Of a stretch of 64,000 nt of DNA, positions 1 through 10,519 are shown piece after piece. Each line of letters starts with the position of its first letter. Positions within the stretch are counted from its first letter, which is position 1. The DNA is taken from contig JANCRA010000010.1 of the NCBI GenBank assembly GCA_024362935.1, positions 11,772,501-11,836,500 on the forward strand. Reading direction: 5' to 3'. The notes beneath the pieces are model-generated. The model was not told where the DNA came from. It ran no database searches and worked only from the letters and a program-made list of their open reading frames with translations. Source of the stretch: Setophaga petechia. Lineage: Eukaryota > Chordata > Aves > Passeriformes > Parulidae. The translations under genes were made by a program, and so were the position numbers.

Positions 1-538
1 AAATGAAGTGGAGACTGCAAAAGTGATTGCAGCCTTATGTGGATGGGAGGCTGTTCTCTGTCACATGGGTTGCAGCATGTCTGCCATGCTGAGCTGGGTT
101 AGGAGCAAGAAGAGGAAAAGATGGACTTAAAACCTGCTTAATTCATTTGCTTCCACTTCTGGTAGATTTCTCCCTATAATAAGGGTTGACTTGTTTAGAG
201 GTGCTCTCCACCTTTGTTGGTGTTTGTGGAAGATTGTCTAGTGCAGCTTTTAGGGTCAGGCAGCAGATTGGAGGTTTTGTCACTTACTGATAGGATATAG
301 GTTTTAAAAATGTAAATCATACAGTGCTGACTGCCTGGCCTGGGGGGACATTGCAGTGAGGTAACTGACTACTATCATAGAAACTAACAAATGGAGAGGC
401 TCACAGTGAAATACACACCAGAAACTGACGTGGCTGGTGTAACTGACAATACTTCCGTACTATCATAGAAACTAACAAATGGGGAGGTTCACAGTGAAAT
501 ACACAGCAGAAACTGACGTGGCTGGTTCTGTGTTTCAG
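1..538 (+). other. CHCHD6: 3' end of CHCHD6 intron 1 (partial)
   Basis: This is intron sequence upstream of the first coding exon in the window. It ends in the acceptor ttctgtgtttcag at 526-538. A branch-point-like CTGAC sits at 513-517, about 22 bases before the exon. The last 180 bases contain a tandem duplication, listed separately. I found no exon 1: no frame here encodes the N-terminal myristoylation-type start expected for MIC25, so that exon must lie further upstream. Confidence 0.8.
361..526. repeat. Two-copy tandem duplication next to the exon 2 splice acceptor
   Basis: Bases 370-438 and 458-526 are the same 69-base unit with 3 mismatches, offset by 88 bases. The short lead gtaactgac at 361-369 recurs at 439-447, and the second copy has ten extra bases (448-457) after that lead. 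Only the second copy continues into the pyrimidine tract and AG of the acceptor. Each copy holds the branch-like motifs ctaac and ctgac, so the candidate branch points are doubled. The low divergence suggests a fairly recent event. It is not a known transposon as far as I can tell. Confidence 0.9.
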
Positions 539-668
539 CTCACTGAAGATGTAGTGAACCGGATGAAAGGATCCTCTCCAAGCAGAAGGGAGAGCCCGAG
601 GTCTCCCCGTGCATCCAATGGCACAGCTCCCTCCTCCCTGGCTGCAGAAGGGAAACCCAGACCTACAG
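539..668 (+). CDS. CHCHD6: CHCHD6 (MIC25) internal coding exon, presumed exon 2
   Basis: This exon encodes the N-proximal part of MICOS subunit MIC25, about residues 30-73 of a roughly 235-residue family protein. It begins in phase 0 after tttcag with LTEDVVNRMK, which matches the conserved LSENVVNRMK of human MIC25. A serine, arginine and proline-rich linker follows (SSPSRRESPRSPRASNGT), where the family is known to be variable. It ends at 668 with one base of a glycine codon before the donor gtactg, giving 130 bases. CHCHD3 has a similar motif (LSENVIDRMK), but valine-asparagine here and the later exons favour CHCHD6. The open frame continues past the donor to 736, but that extension is intron. 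The unusual neighbour is the duplicated block ending 12 bases upstream. Confidence 0.88.
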
Positions 669-1582
669 GTACTGAGGGGTGCTGCCACTGCATGTTGCAG
701 GGGATTCTGGTAGTTTTCAGTGCTACCCCCTTGTGAGAGGAGCTCTTTGGTTAGCCTGTGTCACTCTGGGATCATTTCTAGCATTTCAAGTCAATGCGCA
801 ATAAACGAGGCAGAAATATCTTGCTTTTCATTTCTAGCAATCTGCCTTGTTGTGTGCTGTACATGCACAGGGTGTATATTGTGCATGAGTGAGGGAAGTG
901 CTGCTTTTTATTCTTTGGAAAGAAGCTCCCAGGGAAAGATAACCTAAGCACAGCTGGATAAGTGGATGATGAAAACTTGGTTTCTGAAGTTGTCTTTATT
1001 TACATGTCAGAAAACAGTTTGATTTCTATTGGTTCTCAGATAGGCTTTGTTGATCTATATCAGCAGTGTGGATTTGTTTAAAGCATCCAGACTAAAATGA
1101 AGTTAGGGAACTAGGCCTTTGCTTTTAGGGATTTGTTTGCTGTCAGCTTATGTCTTTCCTGAATGTAGATTTAGCTTTATGGATGGCCTGAACTCCATCA
1201 AATAATTTAATTTTCACTTGTGGAATCCCTTTTAATTACAAGGAGAGAAGGAGGTCAAGAGAAAGACTTATTGGAACTAGAGGAAGGAAATGGGAAGTAG
1301 GTCTACAACCATGCTCATATTTCAGTATATATAAGGGTTTGAGGACTTAATATCCTCACATAGTTTTCTGTAGCATGGTTCATTCAGTGTGCCTGATTGA
1401 AAATGATGCTGTTGGTGTGTCTGTTTCATAAATTCAAACTCTATCCATCAAACTTAAATTTTCTTGACTTTCTTTTTTCTCTTGATGAATAATATGAAAT
1501 TTTCCTAAAATAATATATGATGTGATGAAGGACTACATTTGTAGTACTATTAGTTGTCACAGGTTTCTCTTTTCCTTTCTAG
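669..1582 (+). other. CHCHD6: CHCHD6 intron 2 (914 bases)
   Basis: A phase 1 intron with donor gtactg and acceptor tttcctttctag, which has a good pyrimidine tract at 1567-1580. The interior is ordinary AT-rich intron DNA. I see no repeat element, RNA gene or alternative exon in it. The frame open at 720-947 has no recognisable protein similarity. Confidence 0.8.
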
Positions 1583-1637
1583 GAATTCAGCCACCAAAGG
1601 AAAGTGACTCTGCTGCAGAGCAGGAACTCTACAGGAG
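1583..1637 (+). CDS. CHCHD6: CHCHD6 (MIC25) small coding exon, presumed exon 3
   Basis: A 55-base exon between tttctag and gtgagg. With the single base carried over from the previous exon it reads G-IQPPKESDSAAEQELYR and leaves two bases (AG) that complete an arginine codon in the next exon. It matches the position of the short hydrophilic segment GQQPSGMKEGVKR in human MIC25, although sequence identity is low apart from its basic end. The call rests on the frame, the exact splice sites and the fit with both flanking exons more than on conservation. It has no stop in the spliced frame. It encodes the linker between the N-terminal motif and the coiled coil, and no catalytic or binding residue is expected here. 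Confidence 0.8.
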
Positions 1638-2849
1638 GTGAGGTGAAGCTCTTGAAAAAGACAATAGTTTGGGAATATGTATGCATATGTCTGTGTTTTA
1701 CTTCAGTCTGAGCATAATGAGTGTGTGTTTGACGGCAGCTGAACATCAGCCCAGGTGGCCAAGAAGGCCAGTGGCATCCTGGCTGTATCAGTGACACTGT
1801 GGCCAGTGATTGTTGCCCTGTACTGGGCACTGCTGAGGCCACAGCGCAAATCCTGGGTTCAGCTTTGGGCCCCTCACTACACAAAGACATTGAGGGGCTG
1901 GAGTGTGTCCAGAGAAGGGCAGGGGAGCTGGGGAAGGGGCTGGAGCACAAACCTCCTTGGGACAGCTGGGGGTGTTTAGCCTGGAGAAAAGGAGGCCCAG
2001 GGGGAGCTTATGGCTCTACAGCACCTGAAAGGAGATTGTAGCCAGGTGGGGTCAGTCTCTGCTCCCAGGTGTAGCAAGTGACAGGACAAGAGGAAATGGC
2101 TTCAAGTTGTGCCAGGAGAGGTTTAGGTTGGCTATGAGGGAAAATTTCTTCACTGAAAAGGTGGTCAGGCATTGGAACAGGCTGGCCAGGGAGGTGTTGG
2201 AATCACCATTCCTGGAAGTGTTCAAAAGGCCTTGGATGAGTGGATGTGACATTTGGGGACATGGTTGAGTGGCGAACATGATGGCATTGGGTTAATGGTT
2301 GAACTTGATCTTTCCCAACCTTAACAATTCTGTGATTCTGTTTTATGATTATGTTTTAATACCTGAGAATCCTCTTTGAAGCCTTTTTTCAGTTCAGGGC
2401 TGCTTCTCTTAGTGCTGTTGCTGCATGCATTTTGTGTGATTTTTCTTTCCTGTGTAAGAGCCAAAGAGCAGCATTGTCAGCCTGGCTGACTCCTTTTATT
2501 ATTGTATGTCCCTTGATCTTTCCCAAAGCACTGTCTATGTGTCTGGCTAACTGCTTTCTATTTTCACTGTTTTCAGGTGATAATTAAGTACTTAATAGAG
2601 CTAAATATAACTCAAGTATAAGCTTATGTGGTGCTATGCCTGCTGTTGTTGCCAGAACTGTACCTCACTGGAATTGCAGGTCATGTTTAAAGTTTGTTGG
2701 GCTTTTGAATTCCTGCTGATGATGGGATTGTGAGCAGATTTTGTGTCAAAGAGATTCTGGATTTGTGTTTTGGCTCTCAGCAGGGCTGCTCCATGACAAG
2801 CCATGACCCTGTTGCTGATGACCTTCCCTCTGCTTTTGGTGTCATGCAG
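1638..2849 (+). other. CHCHD6: CHCHD6 intron 3 (1212 bases), half CR1
   Basis: A phase 2 intron with donor gtgagg and acceptor ggtgtcatgcag. The acceptor is preceded by a moderate tract (ccttccctctgcttttggtg). Bases 1736-2342, half of the intron, are a CR1 LINE tail in sense orientation. The remaining 2343-2849 is AT-rich with no recognisable element. Confidence 0.8.
1736..2342 (+). mobile_element. 5'-truncated CR1 LINE, 3' portion, sense to the gene
   Basis: About 600 bases show the typical CR1 tail. Landmarks include caggtggccaagaaggcca (from 1751), tttgggcccctcactacac, gtgtccagagaagggca, agcctggagaaaaggaggc, gaaaatttcttcactgaaaa, gcattggaacaggctggcc, and a terminal octamer-like attctgtgattctg ending near 2340. 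The segment covers the end of the CR1 reverse-transcriptase frame and its short 3' end. The frame is broken by several indels and stops, so it is dead. CR1 elements insert with severe 5' truncation, which explains the start point. It is the dominant LINE of birds and also occurs in turtles and crocodilians. Confidence 0.93.
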
Positions 2850-2976
2850 GTACTTGGCAGAGCAGTCACTGGTCCAAGAGGAGTTGGTCCGGCTGGCCAA
2901 GAGAGAAAGGGAGGCAGCCTGTGAGGCCAAGGAAAGGTCTGGCATTATTGAGGAGAGGCAGAGAGCAGCCCAGCTG
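2850..2976 (+). CDS. CHCHD6: CHCHD6 (MIC25) coiled-coil coding exon, presumed exon 4
   Basis: A 127-base exon between gtcatgcag and gtgagt. The first base completes an arginine codon with the AG of exon 3. The frame then reads YLAEQSLVQEELVRLAKRER and continues EAACEAKERSGIIEERQRAAQL, ending in phase 0. It aligns with human YEQEHAAIQDKLFQVAKREREAA, and the KREREAA block is the clearest identity. The segment is rich in Glu, Lys, Arg and Gln with leucines and valines at heptad-like spacing, as expected for the helical, coiled-coil middle of MIC19/MIC25. One cysteine in EAACEAK is not part of the CHCH motif. The following donor opens the 32.7 kb intron. The frame would run on through gtgagt to 3021, which is intron. 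Confidence 0.92.
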
Positions 2977-3774
2977 GTGAGTAACAAACCCCCTGCTATG
3001 TTTCCAACCTGCACAGGCTAAAATGGCTCTGCTCGAGGGCATTCATTTAATGTCATTTGTGTGATGAGCTTAGAAACTTGGGTTTGGGCTGAAACATTCC
3101 TCACCTCACTTATCACTTAACATTTGGCTCACAGTGCAGCTGCAATCTCCATGTCACTCCATGCTGCCAAGGCATGAACAATGGCTGTGCTGGGGACAGC
3201 TTTGCCAGTGGCAGGGAGTATGGTCTGTGTGTGTATGTGGTCCTTGTCTAGCTACAGAGAACTCTCTTGAGCTCTCAAGTGTGTGAAATAAATGTTTCAA
3301 TATATACAGGATCAAATTCTGCTGACCTGATATATCCTGAGACTTTGCTCTGTTTTTTCTAGAGTATAATAGTGCATGTATACAAATTAATAAGAAGTAA
3401 TAATGTCTTCATTTGTTTGAGTCTTTTATAAATCTGGTAACAGAAGAACTGTTATAAAACTGTCAAGTATTATAACCTTTTGAAGAAGGTTTAGGATTGA
3501 TTTTTAGGGACCAGGAAGCATAAACCTTTTTTTGACACACCACTGACTCCCAAACCAATTTGTTCTTGCCCAGCAGGCAGACTTACTTTTGGGGACTTCT
3601 TGCTGCAGCTTCTACTATTAGTCAGGCACCTTGGTGTTATGATGACCCATTAGGTTGCTGTCATACCAGTGCTGAGAAGAGCAGTGCTGGAGGCAGAAGT
3701 ACAGTGAGATGAGGCTGAGTAGAGCAAAAGGCTTTTATCAGTCACTACAGTGCACTGGGATTGTCATTGGTGCT

Positions 3775-3815
3775 TAATATTAAATATTAAAATAATATTA
3801 ATATTAAAATAATAT
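3775..3815. repeat. AT-only tandem repeat
   Basis: A 41-base stretch made only of A and T. The 15-mer atattaaaataatat occurs perfectly at 3784-3798 and again at 3801-3815, a period of 17. It is ordinary low-complexity intron DNA and a likely polymorphic site. Confidence 0.8.
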
Positions 3816-4727
3816 GATGCTGTTTTACATTGTTTTCTTTTCCATACTGCCATTCCTATGGTGTGCTGTCTGTAACCAGTGCAGAGTGTTACTGGAGCTG
3901 TCCCTTTTTCCTGACCTGCAGTGGTGTCAGGGTGTGACAGCCAGGTGGGGCTATGCTGGCCACAGTGAGATCAAACTGCCCATTCATTTACACTGTGCTG
4001 TTAAAACTTTATTGAGGGAGCTAGACCAAGAGAATTCTCCTTGCCTGGTGCATACTGAAAGGATGGTTTAGGGAATGGACAGACTGGAGTAGGGATAGTC
4101 TTTATTGTGGTTCTTTCATCCTACTGATTTGTAGCTTAACCAGTGTGTGCTTGATTTAAGCAAAGAATCCTATGAGGTTTGGGGTTTTTTCCTGTATGTT
4201 GAATGATAACGGGCCTGGCTTACGTGGGGAAAATGTGAAGCATTTGGAGGTTTATAATATAAAGATATTTTTTGGGACTGAATAAATAAAATTAATCTAA
4301 GAATGGTGACAGTGGTTCAAAGAAAAGGTCTTTGTAGCTGCAATCCATCTCTGACAGTGATCTCCAGCAGCTGCTGATGGAGAGCATGAGAGCAGAGCAG
4401 GTATAAATTAGTATTTCCCACCTATACCCTTGCATATTCTGATGTTCTAAGAAGTAGAGGCTTTGAAAGCAAGAGCTTGTGTTTTCACTTTGGTAGTTAA
4501 CAGTCTTTAAGGAAATTCTCTTCTGTGAATTGCTCTTTTTGTGGTTTTGGACCCAACTGTACTTTGTCTCCATGATAAAATTTGTGTATGATTGGATTGG
4601 TAGGTGTCTGAGATTGCTCTCCTGGATAGATACAGCTTGTGAATGGCTGCTGTGTGGCAGGAAATTTCCTCTTGGCAGATTGGATCCTGACCATGGGGTG
4701 CTGGATGATTGCTCAGCTTCAGAGCAA

Positions 4728-4767
4728 TGACTCTTGCTCCTCTGCAGGTGACTCTTGCTCCTCTGCA
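4728..4767. repeat. Perfect 19-base direct repeat, period 21
   Basis: The 19-mer tgactcttgctcctctgca occurs at 4728-4746 and 4749-4767 with two bases between copies. It is a small two-copy tandem duplication inside intron 4. It makes a repeated EEQES peptide in a minus-strand frame that is otherwise without support as a gene. Confidence 0.9.
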
Positions 4768-5241
4768 AAGGACATCTGGGTCAGCAGGTGCAGGATTAAC
4801 ACTGTTTTCACTAGAGAGAAAATATTCTCTTTATGAATGCAATTAACTGGCTTCTGTAAAGAGGAAGGGGAAGAAGTTGGTGGATTTGTTGTCCAATCTA
4901 AAAATGTGACTTTGGTCAAAGTATAGCCCTGCCCTCCTGCAATGAGGTGGAGTGTAATCCTGAAGAAATGTGGCTAGCAGAGTCCTGCAATGTTTGTGAA
5001 ATGTAAAGAGGACACTTGTAAAATGAGTTGGGACCTGACTGCTCACATACAAAAGCTGTTTTATTATCTGAATTGGCTTTCAATCCTGTAGTGTTGCATA
5101 CCCAGATATTCTGTACTTGATGCTCTGTAAGAATCTGATTAGGGTCCCCTTGTGGTAAATAGTGACTGCTGTGTGTTAGCTGAGAATGCGGTGAAAGAAT
5201 GAGGAACTTTTAAATTTCATTGCTCTTTGATGAGTGACTTT

Positions 5242-5282
5242 ATCATGAGAGTTTATGACTCTCTCATGATCAGTCATAAACT
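5242..5282. repeat. Interleaved double inverted repeat (A-B-A'-B')
   Basis: Arm A (atcatgagag, 5242-5251) is perfectly complementary to A' (ctctcatgat, 5261-5270). Arm B (agtttatgact, 5250-5260) is perfectly complementary to B' (agtcataaact, 5272-5282). A and B overlap by two bases. The two stems therefore cannot fully form together as simple hairpins: they are either mutually exclusive alternatives or a pseudoknot-type arrangement. The exact arms leave no doubt about the repeat itself. A biological function is unknown. Confidence 0.9.
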
Positions 5283-8200
5283 TAGGATCCTTAAAAAATA
5301 GAATAGTCTAGTCTGTCCTTGCAAAGATGAGGGCAGAGCTGTTGTTTGTCAGCTTCCAGATACCTTCCTAAAAAGAAAGTGTTGTGGCCAGAGTTAAATT
5401 ATTGAGATCCCTATCAGACTTGCTTTATCTCAGCTACTGTTTCCCTTTGGGCATGGTTACCTTGTTGGATTGTATTGACTCAATCCTACTCAAACCATGT
5501 CTGTCCTTTGTCTTCTAATGTTATCCTCCTTTGTTATGAATAGGGCTTGAGTGTTTCTTGCTCTTCTGCTTTTTAGCCCCAGCAAATGGGGAAAATACTG
5601 GGTATGAGCTGCTCATCCATGTCTTGTGTCAATCTTCTCTTTCAGGTAGAAGATAGTAGTGGAACTCAAGGTATCTAGGAGTAATCTAGGTACAGATAGC
5701 AATGGAAGTTATCTGCTTACATTTATAAGGGAGAAACTTCCAGGGTTTTTGTTGTTGTGACCTATTAGGGAAATGAGATTAAAAATGGGGCAACTCCCAT
5801 GAAAGCAATAACAAGTTAATAATTTGCTTCTTAAGCAGCACTTAATTTGGTAAAAATTGAAAACCATGCCACATATAATTAGAAAGTTTTATTCATTTTT
5901 CTAGCATTAAGATCGTGAGCTGCCCTGTGCTCTTAACATATCAATAGTTCAGTGATTAGTAGCTCTTTTTTGTACTCTTGTCTGCAGCAGTGCTGGAACA
6001 TTCCCCTGTAACCATACCACTTGTATAAATCCAAGTACCATAGCTGTATTTTGAAGTGATTTCATTGTGGTTGTGCTGAACGTTGCATGTCATTTAATCT
6101 GTTCTTTATGGCTTTCACTCACTGACTTTTATTATTGGAAATATTGCTATAAGCACTTCAGTGTTATTATATGGTTCACACAAAGAAAGAGTGGACTAGA
6201 ATTAACCTTTGATATGGAACTTGCTGTCAGCTTCTGGGGCCAGTTACTTGGTTGTTTATGGGGCAGGGTGCAGATTAAAACTTATTGTTATTTATTGTGG
6301 TTTGTATATTTTGTTTAGCTGGTTTTTTTCTCCTTGAAGTGTACTGGTATCAAGAGGGATTTAGAGTTAAGTACCTGGGTCCTTTTCTACATTTTTCTCA
6401 TGACCTTTCTTTCTCTTTTAATGACTTTGAAGAAGGTACTTAGCTTCTAGATACCTTAGGTTTTGAGTAAAACTCCTTACAGCTTTAGTTTAAGAAGCAA
6501 AACAGCTCTGTAAGTAATAGTGCAGCATTCACTTTCCTCTTTGAGTGAATATGGCTTTTTCATTAACCCTGGGGACTGGCTCAAATGGAAGTAGTCTGCT
6601 AAGCTGCTGTAGAAGAACTCTCCCCAATTTGTATTAGAGATAAAATGTTTTATTTGTTTGTGCAGCACTGCAGGATCATGGTGCTGAGTGGACTCTTTGA
6701 ATAATTTAATGCTGTGGGTACTTAGAGCACAACAAGGATTATATGTACAGTGTTTCAGAGCAGGGCCTAGGGTGTTTAACTAATGCTGGTGGCATGCCTT
6801 AAGTCTCATGTGAAATACCCAAGAATTAACACAGCTATCTTTAAATCCTTTTCTATTTCTAGCATGAGGAACTTTCAAAGTTGTCAGTCAAGTTATTTAA
6901 TTGCTTGACTATGTTGTGAATAGTCTCACCATTCCCCTATGCGAGCAATCTTTCCTTTATCATTCCCAATTAATCAAAATGCCTTGTCTTAACTTCTCAC
7001 TTCTTTCAGGTTTCTTTCCCCCCCACCCCCAATAAAGGAAACTTTGCAAACAAAGCTGCTCTTTTTCCTCCTTTTTGCTTTTGTAATCTCTGAAGGTTGA
7101 GCAGCATGTGCAGCATATGCATCAGGAGCCTCTTGGAGCCAGTGAATGTGTGCCTGATGGTTTTCACTGAGACCTTTAAGACAAATCAATGTGGAATGGG
7201 GATGGATAAAAGCAGAAGCTGGGGGGGAATAAACGTGATTAAGCAAAGACATCTCATTACTACTCTAGAAAGGGAGGATTATAACTTATAAAATAGGAGG
7301 ATCTCATTTAGAGGCCATGTGCACTTGTGTTATCAGGACAGAGGGAGAGCAAATAGAATAAATGAAATTAATACTTTGAAAAGAAGCATTACCCGGATTT
7401 GAGCATTGAACTAATATGATTTGTGCAAAGCCCTGAAGTTCTTATCTCCCCATTAAATACCCCAAGGATAATGGCTTTGTCAGAGTTATTGACCAAAAGT
7501 TGTCGCTTTCCTTCTCACTTTGGAAAAGGGAGTTCAGAAACGGGGTGATGGTAGGACAGACTTTGCACTATGACCAGCTGTGTCAGGCAGGACTGATGGG
7601 CACTGGCTGCTGTGTGGAAACAGACTGGGCAGAGAATTCATAATTGCTGGAAAGCTTATCCAGCAGTCCATAATGGATGACTTGCTATTCCCAGTGTTTC
7701 TGATCATGCCTGCTCACTGGCTTGCTGGATGGCAGCCTTTGCTTTCTGGTGGTTCCAGCATTGGGCTGTTGTGACTAGCATGGCTCAAATGGCTGTGAAG
7801 GGAAATACAAGAATATGAGTTTGTTTCAGGTTGCTCCAGTAGCTGATAATAATTGGTCATAGGCTGTTGAATTAGTTCAGATGATTTCTTGCCCAGATAT
7901 AATCTCTTTGTTTTTCAGAGCCTCTCAACTTCTCTTCTTGATTCAGGAAAGATGGGATGAAGGAAGAATGCATGATTGGGAATGCCTTTGATCAAGCAGT
8001 GGGTTTTGATAACGCTGTCAACTTGTGAATGTGACATTATGAACTCTTGGGCTTTGCTATGGTATACTTTGGACACTTCTGCCCTTGATTTAGTGTATAT
8101 AGGGCTGCTGACATTTTAACTGCTATGTTTTCTTCTTCATTTCAAAGAATGTGGAAGTAAAACTGCTTAAAATTGCTGTAAACAGCATAAATAGCCAGTT

Positions 8201-9815
8201 CATAGATTGGTAAAATGGAAGAGAATTTCGGTGTTAGGGAGTGATCAAATATTTTCTTTTTCACTTTGTAGGGATGGAAGAATGATCCAATCAGCCCATT
8301 TGTGGAAAGTTTCCTTTATATTTCTGGTAATTGATAAAGCTTTAAGTGAATCTTGTGGGGTTTTTTGCTGTGAATTGCCCACTGTTGTTGATCAGTGTCA
8401 GCAGTAGATGCAGCTGAGCTGGTACTGAAGATTGTTTTAGAAACTGTGCTGAACATGATTTAGTTTGTGAAGGCTTTCATTTACTTTGTGATAAGCTGGG
8501 GATCAGCTTCATCCTGGCTGATTAGCCATAGGTAAGCATTCCTAGATTAACTGGGGTTTTGTTGTGTGTAATCTCCTGCCATTGTGACAAGCTGTAGTGA
8601 CCGGATGAGGCTCAGCAGTAGCATGGTGTTTGTTGGAACTGTGACAGTGTGGAGCCATCAGTGAAGTGACACTGCTGCTTTCAAGGTCAGGTCTCTATTG
8701 TCAAAACTTGTCTTTTTTTTTTTTTGTCCCTGTTTATTTGAGTTGATGTAATGAAAGGTATTGTCTCTGTGAGCTTTACAGTATGGTTTGGAAACTGCTC
8801 ACCTCAGGGACAGTTTATTTGGTCCTGTTGGCTGTACAGCTAAAACACAGCACACTGAGCTGAACCCTTCCCTTTCTAAAGTTGTAAACCTGTGTGTAGA
8901 AAATAGGTTTGTTCTGGGAGGTGAGATGGCTAACGCATGAGGTTTGGTGTTTCCTGGCTTTTTATTTTCTGTAAATACTTCTAGATTGAAGTTTTTTATG
9001 GGTGAGGCAGAAAACATTGGTTGAAATCTGAAAGTACGGAGGCTTGTTTTAAATAATAGTGGAAAACGAGGAAAAAGCCCACTCAGTTTGATTTCTATTG
9101 ATGTTGCAGTTGTTAGCAACAGGTGACACCATTTTTTTTAGATTATTTTTTATGTTTCCTTTAGAAAATAAGTGGTTAGTCATTTAGTTATTAGAATCTT
9201 CATTCCTACCTACAGTTGTGGTGGCAGCACCTCCTCTTGAATATGTTTTGCTGTGGTTTGGCTCTTTGCAGAGCATTCACAGGCTGTATGTCAAACACCA
9301 GACCTGCCCTCAGTGCCTGCAGAACCAGGCAGGTCCTAACCAGGTTAGCAAGAGTGGCAGTGTCTTGGGCTGGAACTTGGAGTTGTTTTTGATTGCTCTC
9401 ACTAATTGACAGCTAATTCTTTCACTAATTAAATAAAGCTGCCTTTTAAATATGTTGATACAAATGGAAAGATGTATTTTTAGGCTTGAGACTTAGTGAT
9501 TTATTACCAAATGTTGCAAACTATTGACAGGAGGATTTAAATAGCTTCAGTCCTTGTGCCTTGTATCCCTCTCAATCTTGCTCTCAGACACTCTTCCAGA
9601 CTTTCTCCTGAAGAAAATATATTAGTATGTGGAGACTTCAAAATTAGTGGTCTGTTATTCTGTAGTTTCAGGCCAGAATATCCCTCATTTTCCCTACAAC
9701 TGGGCTCCTCTTTGTCTGCTACCCTCTACTATAAAAGTATATTTCTTCAGTGAAAGAATTATTTAGTGAAACCATTAAAACATTAAACATTTAAGGGATC
9801 CCTATAGGAAAAAAA

Positions 9816-9841
9816 AACACTTCAAATAATATTGAAGTGTT
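9816..9841. repeat. Perfect 10-bp inverted repeat, 6-base loop
   Basis: AACACTTCAA at 9816-9825 is complementary to TTGAAGTGTT at 9832-9841, with ataata between. A 10-base palindrome agggatccct lies just upstream at 9794-9803. The stem is too short for a microRNA precursor, and no transposon ends are evident. Confidence 0.8.
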
Positions 9842-10497
9842 AAATGATGGACTTTGGGAAGGTTTGCATTAAATTTAAGCTTGGCATGGTGAGGCTCTAT
9901 CTGCATGTCTTCTACCTCCAGCAAGCTAATAACTTCTGTTCTCTAGAGCATCAGTGAGGTCTAAATTTAACTAAAGCAATTTTGGAGAGTGTGCACTACA
10001 ATAAAGGCAGAAATTGAAAACACAACCAACGCAAAAGAGAACCTCCTCTTCTCTTGAGAGAAGGAGAAGGTGTTACCTGGCTAAGGGTAAGATTCTGCCT
10101 GTGTACTGCTTATTTTCCTGCTACTGCTGCTCTGATTTGTCAGACATTTATAGCATTTTTTAATAACTTTCAATTTCTGCAGCTAGTCTTTTATCTCCTG
10201 ACTGAAGGTTAATTTGTGTTTGGAGAGTTTTTGTGGATTTCAGCAGCTGATGGTCGTTTGAGCTTCTCATTTTTGTAGTCTCTTGAGCTAAGAGACCTTA
10301 TCACAAGGTTGGCCTTTTTTAAAATCCAACAGCTGCAACAAATTGAAGTTGTCTGGGGTGCTGTCTAGTTCTCCTGTCTTGCCTTCAATTTTCCATGCCT
10401 GTATTTCACACTTTTTTTTTTGTCTACCAGGTTTTTATAATTTTTATAACTCCACAGAAACTTTTTCAAGATTCATTTGTTCTGACTTAGGATTACT

Positions 10498-10519
10498 GTA
10501 AAGCCTAAGAAGGCTTTAC
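10498..10519. repeat. Perfect 9-bp inverted repeat, 4-base loop
   Basis: GTAAAGCCT at 10498-10506 pairs with AGGCTTTAC at 10511-10519 around the loop aaga. It would form a compact hairpin in DNA or in the pre-mRNA. It has no terminator meaning in a vertebrate intron. Confidence 0.8.

Noticed and set aside
1755..2041. Overlapping + strand open frames of 74 and 80 codons
   Set aside because: They lie inside the CR1 tail and read broken pieces of its reverse-transcriptase end in shifted frames. They are not host genes.
4292..4768. Minus-strand frame of 158 codons with repeated RSKSH-type words
   Set aside because: The repetition comes from local duplications such as the 19-base repeat at 4728-4767. 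There is no splice context and no recognisable domain.
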